In this document: in pieces, positions 8,271-17,278 of the stretch
How positions within the stretch are numbered: the first letter of the stretch is position 1
Layout: each line of letters begins with the position of its first letter
Assembly (NCBI GenBank): GCA_003525885.1
Contig: DQIG01000296.1
Coordinates: forward strand, 736-40,642
Source: Stenotrophomonas sp.
GTDB taxonomy: Bacteria > Pseudomonadota > Gammaproteobacteria > Xanthomonadales > Xanthomonadaceae
DNA length: 39,907 nt
Reading direction: 5' to 3'
Position numbers and translations under genes: made by a program
Notes under the pieces: model-generated
Seen by the model: only the letters and a program-made list of their open reading frames with translations
Told to the model about the DNA's origin: nothing
Database searches by the model: none

Positions 8271-8300
8271 ATGGGAAAAAGGAGCCGGGCACGCCCGGCC
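8271..8300 (-). terminator. Intrinsic terminator between immunity and effector genes
   Basis: Read on the minus strand, GCCGGG-CGTG-CCCGGC is followed by TCCTTTTTCCC. The hairpin (8284-8299) begins about six bases after the immunity stop, and the T-run ends just before the effector ribosome site. It would reduce readthrough into the effector gene. I see no second promoter in the 49-base gap. Confidence 0.65.
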
Positions 8301-8304
8301 GATG

Positions 8305-9093
8305 TCAGCCGGCGCAGTGCTGCTGGGTGAAGCCGAGCAGCTGGCGGATGGCCTGGGTGCCGTACGCGGCCGGTGCCGGTTCGAGGGCGAACTGGCCGAC
8401 CATCTGGTTGCTGCACAACTGCACGTTGCGCTTGCCAGCGGTGGTTTCCTGGGTGCAGTTGGCCGCCAGCAGGGCGTTGGGGCCGCCGCCCATGTTGGTG
8501 GCGGCCGTGCAGCCCAGCAGGCGGCCCTCCTGGCCGTTTTCACCCAGCAACGCGTTGAAGGCCGCCAACTGGCTGTTGGGGTCGCGCAGGACCAGCGTGT
8601 CCACGCACTGCTGCTGGCCGTCGGGCACTTCGCAGGCGTCCTGGTCGACCAGGCCGTCACGCGTGGCGGACAGCACCTTGAGGCGGTCGGCAAACACCTG
8701 CTGCAGGCACTGTGCGTCGCTGCACAGGTCGCGCGTGTGCTGGATCCAGCGCTGCTGCTCGGCCTGCAGCCTGGTGTGGCCAGCGCTGTCCAGGGTTGCC
8801 TGTGCGGCAGCCAAGGCCTTGCCCAGGTCCGCGTCCAGGCCGGACAGGGCCGGGTCCTTGCAGATCAGGGTCTGTACCGGCGACGCCGCATCGGCGCAGG
8901 CCCCGCTCCTGTCGCTTGCCGTCGCCGGCACGTTGGCGGCCTTGCTGTCGGCGCCGGCCTGTCCGGTGGCCGCTGTCGGCGCGGTGGCCCCGGCGTCGCT
9001 GGAAGGCGGGGTGCAGGCGGCCAGCAGGGCCACCCAGCACAGGGTCATCAGGGGCTTCATGGCCCGGGTCAGTCGTTCACGGTTGCGCGGCAT
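8305..9093 (-). CDS. LprI-like lipoprotein, predicted immunity protein
   Basis: A 262-residue lipoprotein: signal peptide with lipobox LLAAC (C27), then a Ser/Ala/Thr-rich linker to about residue 62. Residues 66-142 resemble the LprI/DUF1311 lysozyme-inhibitor domain, with paired cysteines C66/C78 and C124/C129 and a QRWIQHTRDLC helix. The C-terminal 120 residues have six more cysteines and no name I know. Related lipoproteins neutralise lysozyme-like type IV effectors of xanthomonads in the periplasm; adjacency to the XVIPCD gene supports that role. I chose 9093 over the ATG at 9060 because AAGGACAGG sits just upstream of 9093 and nothing similar precedes 9060. Confidence 0.88.
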   Translation of the reverse strand: MPRNRERLTRAMKPLMTLCWVALLAACTPPSSDAGATAPTAATGQAGADSKAANVPATASDRSGACADAASPVQTLICKDPALSGLDADLGKALAAAQATLDSAGHTRLQAEQQRWIQHTRDLCSDAQCLQQVFADRLKVLSATRDGLVDQDACEVPDGQQQCVDTLVLRDPNSQLAAFNALLGENGQEGRLLGCTAATNMGGGPNALLAANCTQETTAGKRNVQLCSNQMVGQFALEPAPAAYGTQAIRQLLGFTQQHCAG

Positions 9094-9219
9094 GTCCTGT
9101 CCTTTGGTATCTGCGTCCCGGCGCATGGCCTGCGGGTGGCAGCCCATGGGGGCGTAGAGCCTAGCAAGCGCCTTCTTAGGGCTCTGTGACAGGCCGCGCG
9201 GATCCGTGGTCGGGCACCA

Positions 9220-9253
9220 CAATGCAGAACGGGCGCCCGAAGGCGCCCGTTCT
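9220..9253 (-). terminator. UUCG-loop terminator of ahcY; direct repeat copy B
   Basis: A perfect 12-pair stem (AGAACGGGCGCC with GGCGCCCGTTCT, 9226-9253) with a UUCG loop on the minus strand, followed by GCATT. It lies about 100 bases beyond the ahcY stop. Bases 9220-9250 match 6857-6887 except for one base. Confidence 0.8.
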
Positions 9254-9269
9254 GTCTGCATCCGTTGCT

Positions 9270-9307
9270 GGGGTCCGGGCCCTTCCCTGCGGAAAGGGGT
9301 CCGACCC
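9270..9307. repeat. Imperfect 38-bp palindrome, GGGTC family (copy 3)
   Basis: Starts GGGGTCCGGGCCCTTCC and ends GGAAAGGGGTCCGACCC, so the arms are near-perfect inverted copies around CTGC. It lies between the ahcY stop and the terminator hairpin. Confidence 0.75.
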
Positions 9308-9318
9308 AGCGCATGCGG

Positions 9319-9341
9319 GTAGTGCCGGCCGCTGGCCGGCA
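9319..9341 (+). repeat. SMAG-type REP element
   Basis: GTAG followed by the hairpin TGCCGGCCGCTGGCCGGCA, 13 bases from the ahcY stop. Same core as the copies at 16544 and 17162. Confidence 0.85.
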
Positions 9342-9353
9342 CCGCGCACGGCA

Positions 9354-10799
<1,446 letters not shown>

Positions 10800-10865
10800 T
10801 CGTGTGCTCCGGTTGTGGGCGAGCGGGTGCTCGCATCTAGCCGGGCGCCGTTGTTACAAAGCCAC

Positions 10866-10920
10866 CTCACCGAGCCTGGCCGGGCCTCATGGGATCCGGT
10901 CGCAGCGCCCCTCGGCAGGG
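10866..10920 (-). promoter_or_regulatory. SAH riboswitch of ahcY
   Basis: On the minus strand the leader reads CCGAGGGGCGCTGCGACC (from 10915), a P2 loop closed by CCGG/CCGG, then GCCAGGCTCGG (ending 10870). This matches the conserved core of the SAH riboswitch: a P1 stem CCGAG/CTCGG, the GGGCGCTGCGACC binding strand and the GCCAGGCTCG strand. In the known class SAH binding raises expression of ahcY. The 3' part (to about 10840) contains GGCGCCC, which could pair with the GGGGCGC strand as the pseudoknot; that pairing is inferred. A GCGAG-CTCGC hairpin at about 10819-10834, near the ribosome site, may be the expression platform. Confidence 0.93.
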
Positions 10921-10930
10921 GAGAACCCCC

Positions 10931-10936
10931 ATTATA
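10931..10936 (-). promoter_or_regulatory. -10 element of ahcY
   Basis: A perfect TATAAT on the minus strand, 15 bases before the riboswitch core. It places the transcript start near 10924, just ahead of the P1 stem. I see no convincing -35 at 16-18 bases. Confidence 0.75.
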
Positions 10937-11039
10937 TCGCGGCCCCGGCATGACATCCGGATGACCCAACCATCGGCAGGTGGGCGGGCGTGCACGGCCT
11001 GTTAAGGTCGGTGTTTTCACGCATCACACAGGTGGAACG

Positions 11040-13556
11040 ATGAGCATGCACGCGCGCCGTACGCGGCGCTGGACCGGCCTGGTCCTGTCGATGGGACTGC
11101 TGGCGGTGGCCCCGCTGGCCTGGGCGGTGACCCCGCAGCCCGCTGCAGCGCAGGCCCAGGGCGTCAACGGCTATGAACTGCCTTCGGCGGCGCTGCAGGC
11201 GGTGGTCGATGCACCGCGCGCGCCGTCGTTGTACCTGTCGCCACGCCGCGACGTCGCCGCATTGATGCAGATGCCGTCGCTGCCGTCGATCCAGGTGGTG
11301 GCGCAGCCGGAACTGAAGCTGGCCGGCCTCCGCATCAACCCGCGCACGTTCTCCGACAGCCGCTTCAGCTTCGGCGAGAAGCTGTGGCTGATGAACGTGG
11401 CCGATGGCAAGGAACGGCCGATCGGCGGCCTGCCGTCCAAGCTGTCGATCGCCAGTGTGATGTGGTCGCCGGACCAGAAGTGGCTGGCCTTCAACCAGGT
11501 CGACGCCGCCAGCGGCGCCAACGAACTGTGGCTGGTGGACGTGGCCGGTGGCAGTGCCCGCCGGCTGGTTGCCGGGCTTAACACGGTGATCGGCAGCGGT
11601 TACCAGTGGCTGCCGGACAGCCGCGGGCTGGTGGTGTTCACCCGCCCGGCCAACCTCGGCGCCGCCCCGGCCGCCGACGGCATCCCGACCGGACCTGCGG
11701 TGCAGCAGACCAGCCAGGGCGGCGGCGTCGTGTCGATCCGCACCTATCAGGACCTGCTGAAGAACGAGGCCGATGCGCGCCAGTTCGACTACTACGCCAC
11801 CACACAGCCGGTGGAAGTCAGCCTGGACGGCACCACCCGCGCGATCGGTGCGGCCGGCATCTTCATGGGCTTCTCGGTGTCGCCCGACGGCCGATTCGTG
11901 CTGCGCCAGCCGGTGCAGCGTCCGTATTCCTACGTGGTGCCGGTGGGCAGCTTCCCGCGCCGCATCGAAGTGATCGACCGTGCCAGCGGCAAGTTGGTGC
12001 ACACCGTGGCGGTGCGACCGCTGGTGGAAGGCCTGCCGACCGGCAACGACGCCGAAGTGACCGGTGTGCGCGACATCAGCTGGCGCGGTGATGCCGAAGC
12101 GACCCTGGTCTGGGCCGAAGCGCAGGATGGTGGCGACCCGAACAAGGACGCCAAGGTGCGCGATGCGGTGCTGATGCAGGCCGCGCCCTTCGACAAGCCG
12201 CCGGTGACGCTGGCCCAGCTTGGCAGCCGCCTGGCCGGCATCAGCTGGGGCCGCGGTGACCTGGCCCTGCTGACCGAATCCTGGTGGAAGACCCGCAAGA
12301 CCAGGACCTGGCTGATCGCCCCGGACAACGCCAGCGCCGAACCGCGCCTGCTGTGGGACCGCGATGCGCAGGACCGCTATGCCGATCCGGGCCGGCCGCT
12401 GCTGGCCAGTGATGAGCGGGGCCGTTCGCTGCTGCAGACCAGCCCCGATGGCAGCAGCCTGTACCTGGCCGGTGCCGGCGCTTCGCCGGAAGGCGATCGT
12501 CCGTTCGTGGATCGCTTCGACATCGCCACGGGCAAGGCAACGCGCCTGTTCCACTCGCAGGCGCCGAGCTATTCGCTGCCGGTGGCATTGCTGGACAACC
12601 AGGGCAGTTCGCTGCTGCTGAGCCGCGAGAGCCCGGACGAGCCGGCCAACTTCTACGTGCAGTCGCTGGCCGATGCAGGTACCGCAGCGCGCGCGCTGAC
12701 CCACTTCGCCCATCCGCTGCCGCAGTTGAAGGGCGTGCAGAAGGAGCAGATCCGCTACAAGCGCAAGGACGGCGTCGACCTGACCGCGACCCTGCTGCTG
12801 CCGCCGGGGTACGACCCGAAGCGCGATGGCCCGCGCCCGCTGCTGATGTGGGCCTACCCGGGTGAGTTCAAGAGTGCGGCTGCGGCCAGCCAGGTGACTG
12901 ATTCGCCGTACCGCTTCAACGCGGTCAGTTACTGGGGCCCGCAGGCGTTCCTGGCCAAGGGCTACGTGGTGCTGGCCAGTCCGTCGATGCCGATCATCGG
13001 TGAGGGCGACAAGGAGCCGAACGACACCTATATCGAACAGCTGGTGGCCAACGCGCAGGCGGCGGTGGACGAAGTGGTGCGTCGTGGCGTGACCGATCGC
13101 GATCACATCGCCATTGGCGGCCACTCCTACGGTGCGTTCATGACCGCCAACCTGCTGGCACACACCCGCCTGTTCAAGGCCGGCATCGCACGCAGCGGCG
13201 CTTACAACCGCACGCTCACGCCGTTCGGCTTCCAGGCCGAGGAGCGCAACTACTGGCAGGCGCAGGACGTCTACCAGAAGATGGCGCCGTTCAATTACGC
13301 CGACAAGATCAAGGATCCGATCCTGTTCATCCACGGCGTGGACGACAACAACTCCGGTACGTTCCCGATCCAGAGCGAGCGCATGTTCGCCGCGGTGAAG
13401 GGCCTGGGTGGTACCGCGCGGCTGGTGATGCTGCCGAACGAATCGCATGCCTACCGCGCACGCGAATCGATCATGACCATGCTGGCCGAGAGCGAGCGCT
13501 GGCTGGAGCAGACCATCGGCCCGGCCGAGCAGGGCAAGGCGAAGAAGAAGCGCTGA
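11040..13556 (+). CDS. Exported S9-family (prolyl oligopeptidase type) serine peptidase
   Basis: An 838-residue protein with a signal peptide (basic MSMHARRTRRW, hydrophobic core, cleavage near AWAV). Residues 40-560 fit a beta-propeller with repeated SPDG-like turns (WSPDQKW, VSPDGRF, TSPDGSS). The C-terminal hydrolase domain carries nucleophile S696 in GGHSYGAFM, acid D768 in HGVDDNN and H803 in NESHAYR. The arrangement resembles the S9D glutamyl-endopeptidase group rather than DPP4; the specificity is inferred. It probably works in the periplasm. The basic tail KAKKKR is unusual for an exported enzyme. It is transcribed away from ahcY, sharing a 240-base intergenic region. Confidence 0.92.
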   Translation: MSMHARRTRRWTGLVLSMGLLAVAPLAWAVTPQPAAAQAQGVNGYELPSAALQAVVDAPRAPSLYLSPRRDVAALMQMPSLPSIQVVAQPELKLAGLRINPRTFSDSRFSFGEKLWLMNVADGKERPIGGLPSKLSIASVMWSPDQKWLAFNQVDAASGANELWLVDVAGGSARRLVAGLNTVIGSGYQWLPDSRGLVVFTRPANLGAAPAADGIPTGPAVQQTSQGGGVVSIRTYQDLLKNEADARQFDYYATTQPVEVSLDGTTRAIGAAGIFMGFSVSPDGRFVLRQPVQRPYSYVVPVGSFPRRIEVIDRASGKLVHTVAVRPLVEGLPTGNDAEVTGVRDISWRGDAEATLVWAEAQDGGDPNKDAKVRDAVLMQAAPFDKPPVTLAQLGSRLAGISWGRGDLALLTESWWKTRKTRTWLIAPDNASAEPRLLWDRDAQDRYADPGRPLLASDERGRSLLQTSPDGSSLYLAGAGASPEGDRPFVDRFDIATGKATRLFHSQAPSYSLPVALLDNQGSSLLLSRESPDEPANFYVQSLADAGTAARALTHFAHPLPQLKGVQKEQIRYKRKDGVDLTATLLLPPGYDPKRDGPRPLLMWAYPGEFKSAAAASQVTDSPYRFNAVSYWGPQAFLAKGYVVLASPSMPIIGEGDKEPNDTYIEQLVANAQAAVDEVVRRGVTDRDHIAIGGHSYGAFMTANLLAHTRLFKAGIARSGAYNRTLTPFGFQAEERNYWQAQDVYQKMAPFNYADKIKDPILFIHGVDDNNSGTFPIQSERMFAAVKGLGGTARLVMLPNESHAYRARESIMTMLAESERWLEQTIGPAEQGKAKKKR

Positions 13557-13568
13557 TACCTGCATGAG

Positions 13569-13593
13569 GGCGGCCCCTGCATCAGGGGCCGCC
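13569..13593 (+). terminator. Probable terminator hairpin of the S9 peptidase gene
   Basis: A perfect 11-pair stem (GGCGGCCCCTG with CAGGGGCCGCC) with a CAT loop, 12 bases after the stop. No T-tract follows, so it may instead be a 3'-end-protecting hairpin. Confidence 0.55.
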
Positions 13594-13609
13594 TGTGCGG
13601 CTGCGCCGC

Positions 13610-13635
13610 CGCCCGAGCTTGGGCTCGGGCGCTAC
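13610..13635 (-). repeat. SMAG-type REP element (inverted)
   Basis: Reads as GTAG CGCCCGAGCCCAAGCTCGGGCG on the minus strand, a palindrome with eight-pair arms. Confidence 0.8.
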
Positions 13636-13659
13636 ACGGTGTCACGCACCATGACGCTT

Positions 13660-13683
13660 GTAGAGCCGAGCCCATGCTCGGCT
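13660..13683 (+). repeat. SMAG-type REP element
   Basis: GTAGAGCCGAGCCCATGCTCGGCT: the GTAG head and an AGCCGAGC/GCTCGGCT hairpin. It lies upstream of ppc. Confidence 0.85.
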
Positions 13684-13793
13684 GCGTCCGCCATGGATAC
13701 GTGCAGATGAAACCATTTTTGCATCGCAGCACGACGCCCGTTCTGGTTTAGGCTTGGGGTCTGGATCCGTTGACCGAGGCCTGTGCGTCGCCG

Positions 13794-16505
13794 ATGAACG
13801 AGTACCGCAGCAGCATCGAGTTTGCTTCTCCCGATCTTCCGCTTCGCGATGACGTGCGCCGGCTTGGCGCGCTGGTCGGTGACCTGCTGGTTGAACAGGT
13901 GTCCGCCGCGTTTCTCGACGACGTCGAAGACGTGCGCACCCGGGCCATTGCCCGCCGCGAGAACCAGGCGCCGCTGTCGGAGCTGGCAGAAGGCCTGGCC
14001 GGACGCACTCCGCAGCAGGCCGAGACCATGGTGCGGGCCTTCAGTACGTATTTCCAGGTGGTCAACATCGCCGAGCGCGTCCATCGCATTCGCCGCCGCC
14101 GTGACTACCAGCGTGCCGGTACCGCAGGCGCACAGCCCGACGGCCTGCAGGATGCGCTGCAGCACCTGAAGGCACAGGGCGTGGGCCTGGACGAGCTGGC
14201 GCAGTGGCTGCCGCGCATCGATATCGAACCGGTGTTCACCGCGCACCCGACCGAAGCCGTGCGCCGCGCGCTGCTGGAGAAAGAGCAGCTGATGGTGGCC
14301 AGCCTGGTCGACAACCTCGACGGCCAACGCACGCCGGGTGAGGCCGCTGCCGATGCTGCGCGATTCCGCATGGCGCTGACCGCCTCGTGGCAGACCACCG
14401 ATTCCTCGCCGGTGCGGCCCACCGTGGATGACGAGCGCGAACATGTCGGCTTCTATCTGGTGCAGGTGTTGTACCGGGTGATTCCGGTGCTGTACGAATC
14501 GCTGCAGCAGGCGCTGCGCGATACCTACGGCAAAGAACTGCCACTGCCGCGCCTGCTGCGTTTTGGCACCTGGGTGGGCGGAGACATGGACGGCAACCCG
14601 AACGTGGATGCCCACACCATCCGCAATACGCTGGATGCGCAGCGGCAGGCAGTGCTGGGGCGCTACCAGAAGGAACTGCTGCAGCTGGCCAGCCTGCTAA
14701 GCCAGTCCACCGAGCGGGTGGGCGTGAGCGATGCGCTGCAGGCGCGCGTGGCACGCTACCAGCAGCTGCTGCCGCAGGTGCAGTCGCGCCCGCGCCATGC
14801 CGACATGCCGTACCGCCTGCTCAATGACCGCATGCGCGCACGCCTGCAGGCGACGCTGGATGATGGCGAGGGCGCCTACGCCGGCCCCGCTGAACTGATC
14901 GACGACCTGCAGCTGATCCTCGACAGCCTGCGCGCCAATCGCGGCGAACATGCCGGCGGCTTCGCCGTGCAGCGCCTGCTGTGGCGGGTGAAGACCTTCG
15001 GCTTCCATCTGGCGCGGTTGGATGTGCGCCAGGAATCGAGCATGCATGCGCGCGCACTGGCTGCCGTGCTGGGCGGCGAAGAAAGCTGGCAGGCGCTGGA
15101 TGCGCTGGGTCGTGCGCGCCTGCTGGGCCCGCATGCCAGCGGGGAAGACACGCTGCCCAATGGCGATGATGAGGGCAACCAGCGGCTGGATGCGGTGTTC
15201 GCTGCGCTGGCCGATGCGCGCGCGCGGCATGGCAGCGATGCACTGGGCAGCTACATCATCTCGATGGCGCACGACCGCAGTGACGTGCTGGCGGTGCTGG
15301 CGCTGGCGCGCCGTGGCGGCCTGGTGGAAGAGAGTGGGGCGGTGCCGTTGGACATCGCCCCATTGTTCGAGACCGTGGATGACCTCAAGCGCGGCACCGC
15401 GACCCTGCGTGACCTGCTGGCCGACCCGATCTATCGCGCGCACCTGCAAGCACGCGACGACGTACAGATGGTGATGCTGGGTTATTCGGACAGCAGCAAG
15501 GACGGTGGCATTGCCGCCTCGCGCTGGGGCCTGCAGCGCGCGCAGGTAGAGCTGCTGGAGGTGGCGGCCGAGGCTGGCATCCGCCTGACCTTCTTCCATG
15601 GCCGTGGCGGCTCGATCAGCCGTGGCGGTGGCAAGACCACGCACGCGGTCGATGCGTCGCCGCGTGGCAGCATCGATGGCCGCCTGCGGGTGACCGAGCA
15701 GGGCGAGGTGATCCATCGCAAGTACGGCATCCGTGCGCTGGCCCTGCGCTCGCTGGAACAGGCCACCGGCGCGGTGCTGCGCGCCAGCCTGCGCCCGCGC
15801 GCCGCCGAGCCGCGCGAGGATGACTGGCGGCCGGTGATGGACGTGGTGTCCGCTGCCAGCAGCGAGGTTTACCGTGGCTTCGTCGGCCAGGCCGGCTTCA
15901 TGGACTACTTCCGTACCGCCACGCCGATCGATGTGATCGAACGGATGACGTTGGGCTCGCGGCCGTCGCGCCGGCTCGGCCAGGACGCAGCGCTGGGCAA
16001 TCTGCGTGCGATTCCCTGGGTGTTCGCCTGGAGCCAGGCGCGTGCGGTGATTCCCGGCTGGTATGGCGTGGGCAGTGGCCTGCAGGCGGCGGTTGATGCC
16101 GGCCACGAACAGACCCTGCGCGACATGGCGCGAGACTGGCCGTTTTTCCGTACGTTCCTGGACGACATCGCGATGGTGCTGTCCAAGGGCGATATCACCA
16201 TCGCCGAGCAGTTCTCGCTGTTGTCGGGCGGACTGCACGAGCGTTTCTTCCCGCAGGTGCAGCGCGAACTGGAACTCACCCGGCACTGGCTGCTGGCATT
16301 GATGGACCAGCAGACGCTGCTGGACCACGATGCGCGATTGGCGCTGTCGATCCGCCTGCGCAATCCCTACGTCGATCCGATCAGCGTGCTGCAGGTGGAT
16401 CTGCTGCAGCGCTGGCGGGCCAGCGGGCGCGAGGATGACGATCTGCTGCGCGCGCTGGTGGCCTGCGTGAACGGCGTTTCGCAGGGCGTGCAGAACACGG
16501 GGTGA
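13794..16505 (+). CDS. ppc: Phosphoenolpyruvate carboxylase
   Basis: PEP carboxylase adds bicarbonate to PEP to give oxaloacetate, refilling the TCA cycle. The 903 residues show the family landmarks in order: EPVFTAHPTEAVRRALL with the catalytic histidine, GTWVGGDMDGNPNV, FHLARLDVRQES, LGYSDSSKDGG with the active lysine, the glycine-rich GRGGSISRGGG loop, and the C-terminal QNTG whose asparagine binds the inhibitor aspartate in E. coli. The glycine loop has Ser where the E. coli enzyme has Gly (GRGGSIG in that enzyme). I start at the ATG at 13794; a TTG at 13770 in frame would add eight residues of no similarity. Confidence 0.97.
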   Translation: MNEYRSSIEFASPDLPLRDDVRRLGALVGDLLVEQVSAAFLDDVEDVRTRAIARRENQAPLSELAEGLAGRTPQQAETMVRAFSTYFQVVNIAERVHRIRRRRDYQRAGTAGAQPDGLQDALQHLKAQGVGLDELAQWLPRIDIEPVFTAHPTEAVRRALLEKEQLMVASLVDNLDGQRTPGEAAADAARFRMALTASWQTTDSSPVRPTVDDEREHVGFYLVQVLYRVIPVLYESLQQALRDTYGKELPLPRLLRFGTWVGGDMDGNPNVDAHTIRNTLDAQRQAVLGRYQKELLQLASLLSQSTERVGVSDALQARVARYQQLLPQVQSRPRHADMPYRLLNDRMRARLQATLDDGEGAYAGPAELIDDLQLILDSLRANRGEHAGGFAVQRLLWRVKTFGFHLARLDVRQESSMHARALAAVLGGEESWQALDALGRARLLGPHASGEDTLPNGDDEGNQRLDAVFAALADARARHGSDALGSYIISMAHDRSDVLAVLALARRGGLVEESGAVPLDIAPLFETVDDLKRGTATLRDLLADPIYRAHLQARDDVQMVMLGYSDSSKDGGIAASRWGLQRAQVELLEVAAEAGIRLTFFHGRGGSISRGGGKTTHAVDASPRGSIDGRLRVTEQGEVIHRKYGIRALALRSLEQATGAVLRASLRPRAAEPREDDWRPVMDVVSAASSEVYRGFVGQAGFMDYFRTATPIDVIERMTLGSRPSRRLGQDAALGNLRAIPWVFAWSQARAVIPGWYGVGSGLQAAVDAGHEQTLRDMARDWPFFRTFLDDIAMVLSKGDITIAEQFSLLSGGLHERFFPQVQRELELTRHWLLALMDQQTLLDHDARLALSIRLRNPYVDPISVLQVDLLQRWRASGREDDDLLRALVACVNGVSQGVQNTG

Positions 16506-16513
16506 AATGCATC

Positions 16514-16532
16514 CGCCGGGCATGGCCCGGCG
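16514..16532. terminator. Hairpin after ppc
   Basis: CGCCGGG-CATGG-CCCGGCG, a seven-pair palindrome eight bases beyond the ppc stop. No T-run follows, so termination is only possible. Confidence 0.45.
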
Positions 16533-16543
16533 AATTCGCAATG

Positions 16544-16620
16544 GTAGTGCCGGCCGCTGGCCGGCAACCTCATGATGTCTGGCAGCACGTGCGAGGTTGC
16601 CGGCCAGCGGCCGGCACTAC
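16544..16620. repeat. Facing pair of SMAG REPs, perfect 28-bp inverted repeat
   Basis: GTAG TGCCGGCCGCTGGC... (16544-16571) is repeated as its exact reverse complement at 16593-16620, with 21 bases between. Each arm is itself a palindrome. It separates the converging ppc and thioesterase genes, so it could end both transcripts. Confidence 0.9.
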
Positions 16621-16631
16621 CGGTTTCGCGC

Positions 16632-17138
16632 TCATTCCTCCGGCGACGGCGGGTTCGACGCCAGCAGTTCCAGATGGCGCTGTTCCATTTCCTGGCGCAG
16701 CTGGCGGCGGATCTGCGCCGCGGCCTGGCGGCGCTTCTCGTCCGATGTCGCCGGCTGCAATGGCGGGACGGGCGTCGGACGGCCTTCCTCATCCACTGCC
16801 ACCATGGTGAAGAAGCAGCTGTTGGCGTGGCGCACGCTGCGCTTGAGGATGTCCTCGGCCACCACCTTGATGCCGATCTCCATCGACGAGGTGCCGGTAT
16901 GGTTCACCGAGGCCAGGAAGGTGACCAGCTCGCCCACCGCGATGGGCTGGCGGAACATCACCTGGTCCACCGACAGGGTGACCACGTAGCTGCCGGCGTA
17001 GCGGCTGGCGCAGGCGTAGGCGACCTGGTCGAGCAGGCGCAGGACTGCGCCGCCGTGGACCTTGCCGGAGAAATTGGCCATCTCCGGCGACATCAGCACG
17101 GTCATGGACAGCTGGTGGGTTTTCAGTTCGGTCGACAT
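16632..17138 (-). CDS. Hot-dog acyl-CoA thioesterase (YciA/BACH type)
   Basis: A 168-residue single hot-dog-domain protein. It has the family segment VLMSPEMANFSGKVHGGAVLRLLDQVAYACASRY, with the N-x-x-G-x-x-x-G-G helix start, then VDQVMFRQPIAVGELVTF and a SSMEIGIKVVAED strand. Such enzymes hydrolyse acyl-CoA in the cytoplasm; the chain-length preference cannot be read. The C-terminal 35 residues (QPATSDEKRRQAAAQIRRQLRQEM and after) are charged and helical beyond the hot-dog core. I start at 17138, where similarity to the family begins. Confidence 0.92.
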   Translation of the reverse strand: MSTELKTHQLSMTVLMSPEMANFSGKVHGGAVLRLLDQVAYACASRYAGSYVVTLSVDQVMFRQPIAVGELVTFLASVNHTGTSSMEIGIKVVAEDILKRSVRHANSCFFTMVAVDEEGRPTPVPPLQPATSDEKRRQAAAQIRRQLRQEMEQRHLELLASNPPSPEE

Positions 17139-17161
17139 GGGGCGATTGTACCGGCAACCAG

Positions 17162-17238
17162 GTAGTGCCGGCCGCTGGCCGGCAACCGCGCGATAGCTTC
17201 CGGAGGCCACGAAAAAGCCGGCCAGCGGCCGGCTCTAC
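17162..17238. repeat. Facing pair of SMAG REPs
   Basis: GTAGTGCCGGCCGCTGGCCGGC at 17162-17183 faces GCCGGCCAGCGGCCGGCTCTAC at 17217-17238. The arms match except near the GTAG head (GTAGTG against GTAGAG). It lies between metK and the thioesterase gene. Confidence 0.88.
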
Positions 17239-17239
17239 C

Positions 17240-17270
17240 GAAAAAGAGAAGGGCCGCTTGCGCGGCCCTT
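17240..17270 (-). terminator. Intrinsic terminator of metK
   Basis: On the minus strand a nine-pair stem AAGGGCCGC/GCGGCCCTT with a GCAA tetraloop is followed by CTCTTTTTCGG. It starts nine bases after the metK stop. This is the clearest rho-independent terminator in the window. Confidence 0.9.
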
Positions 17271-17278
17271 CGTCTGTC

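Noticed and set aside
10932..13565. 877-residue minus-strand open frame opposite the S9 peptidase
   Set aside because: It is antisense to a gene with clear catalytic motifs, and its protein is His/Arg/Gly-rich as expected from high-GC codon shadows.
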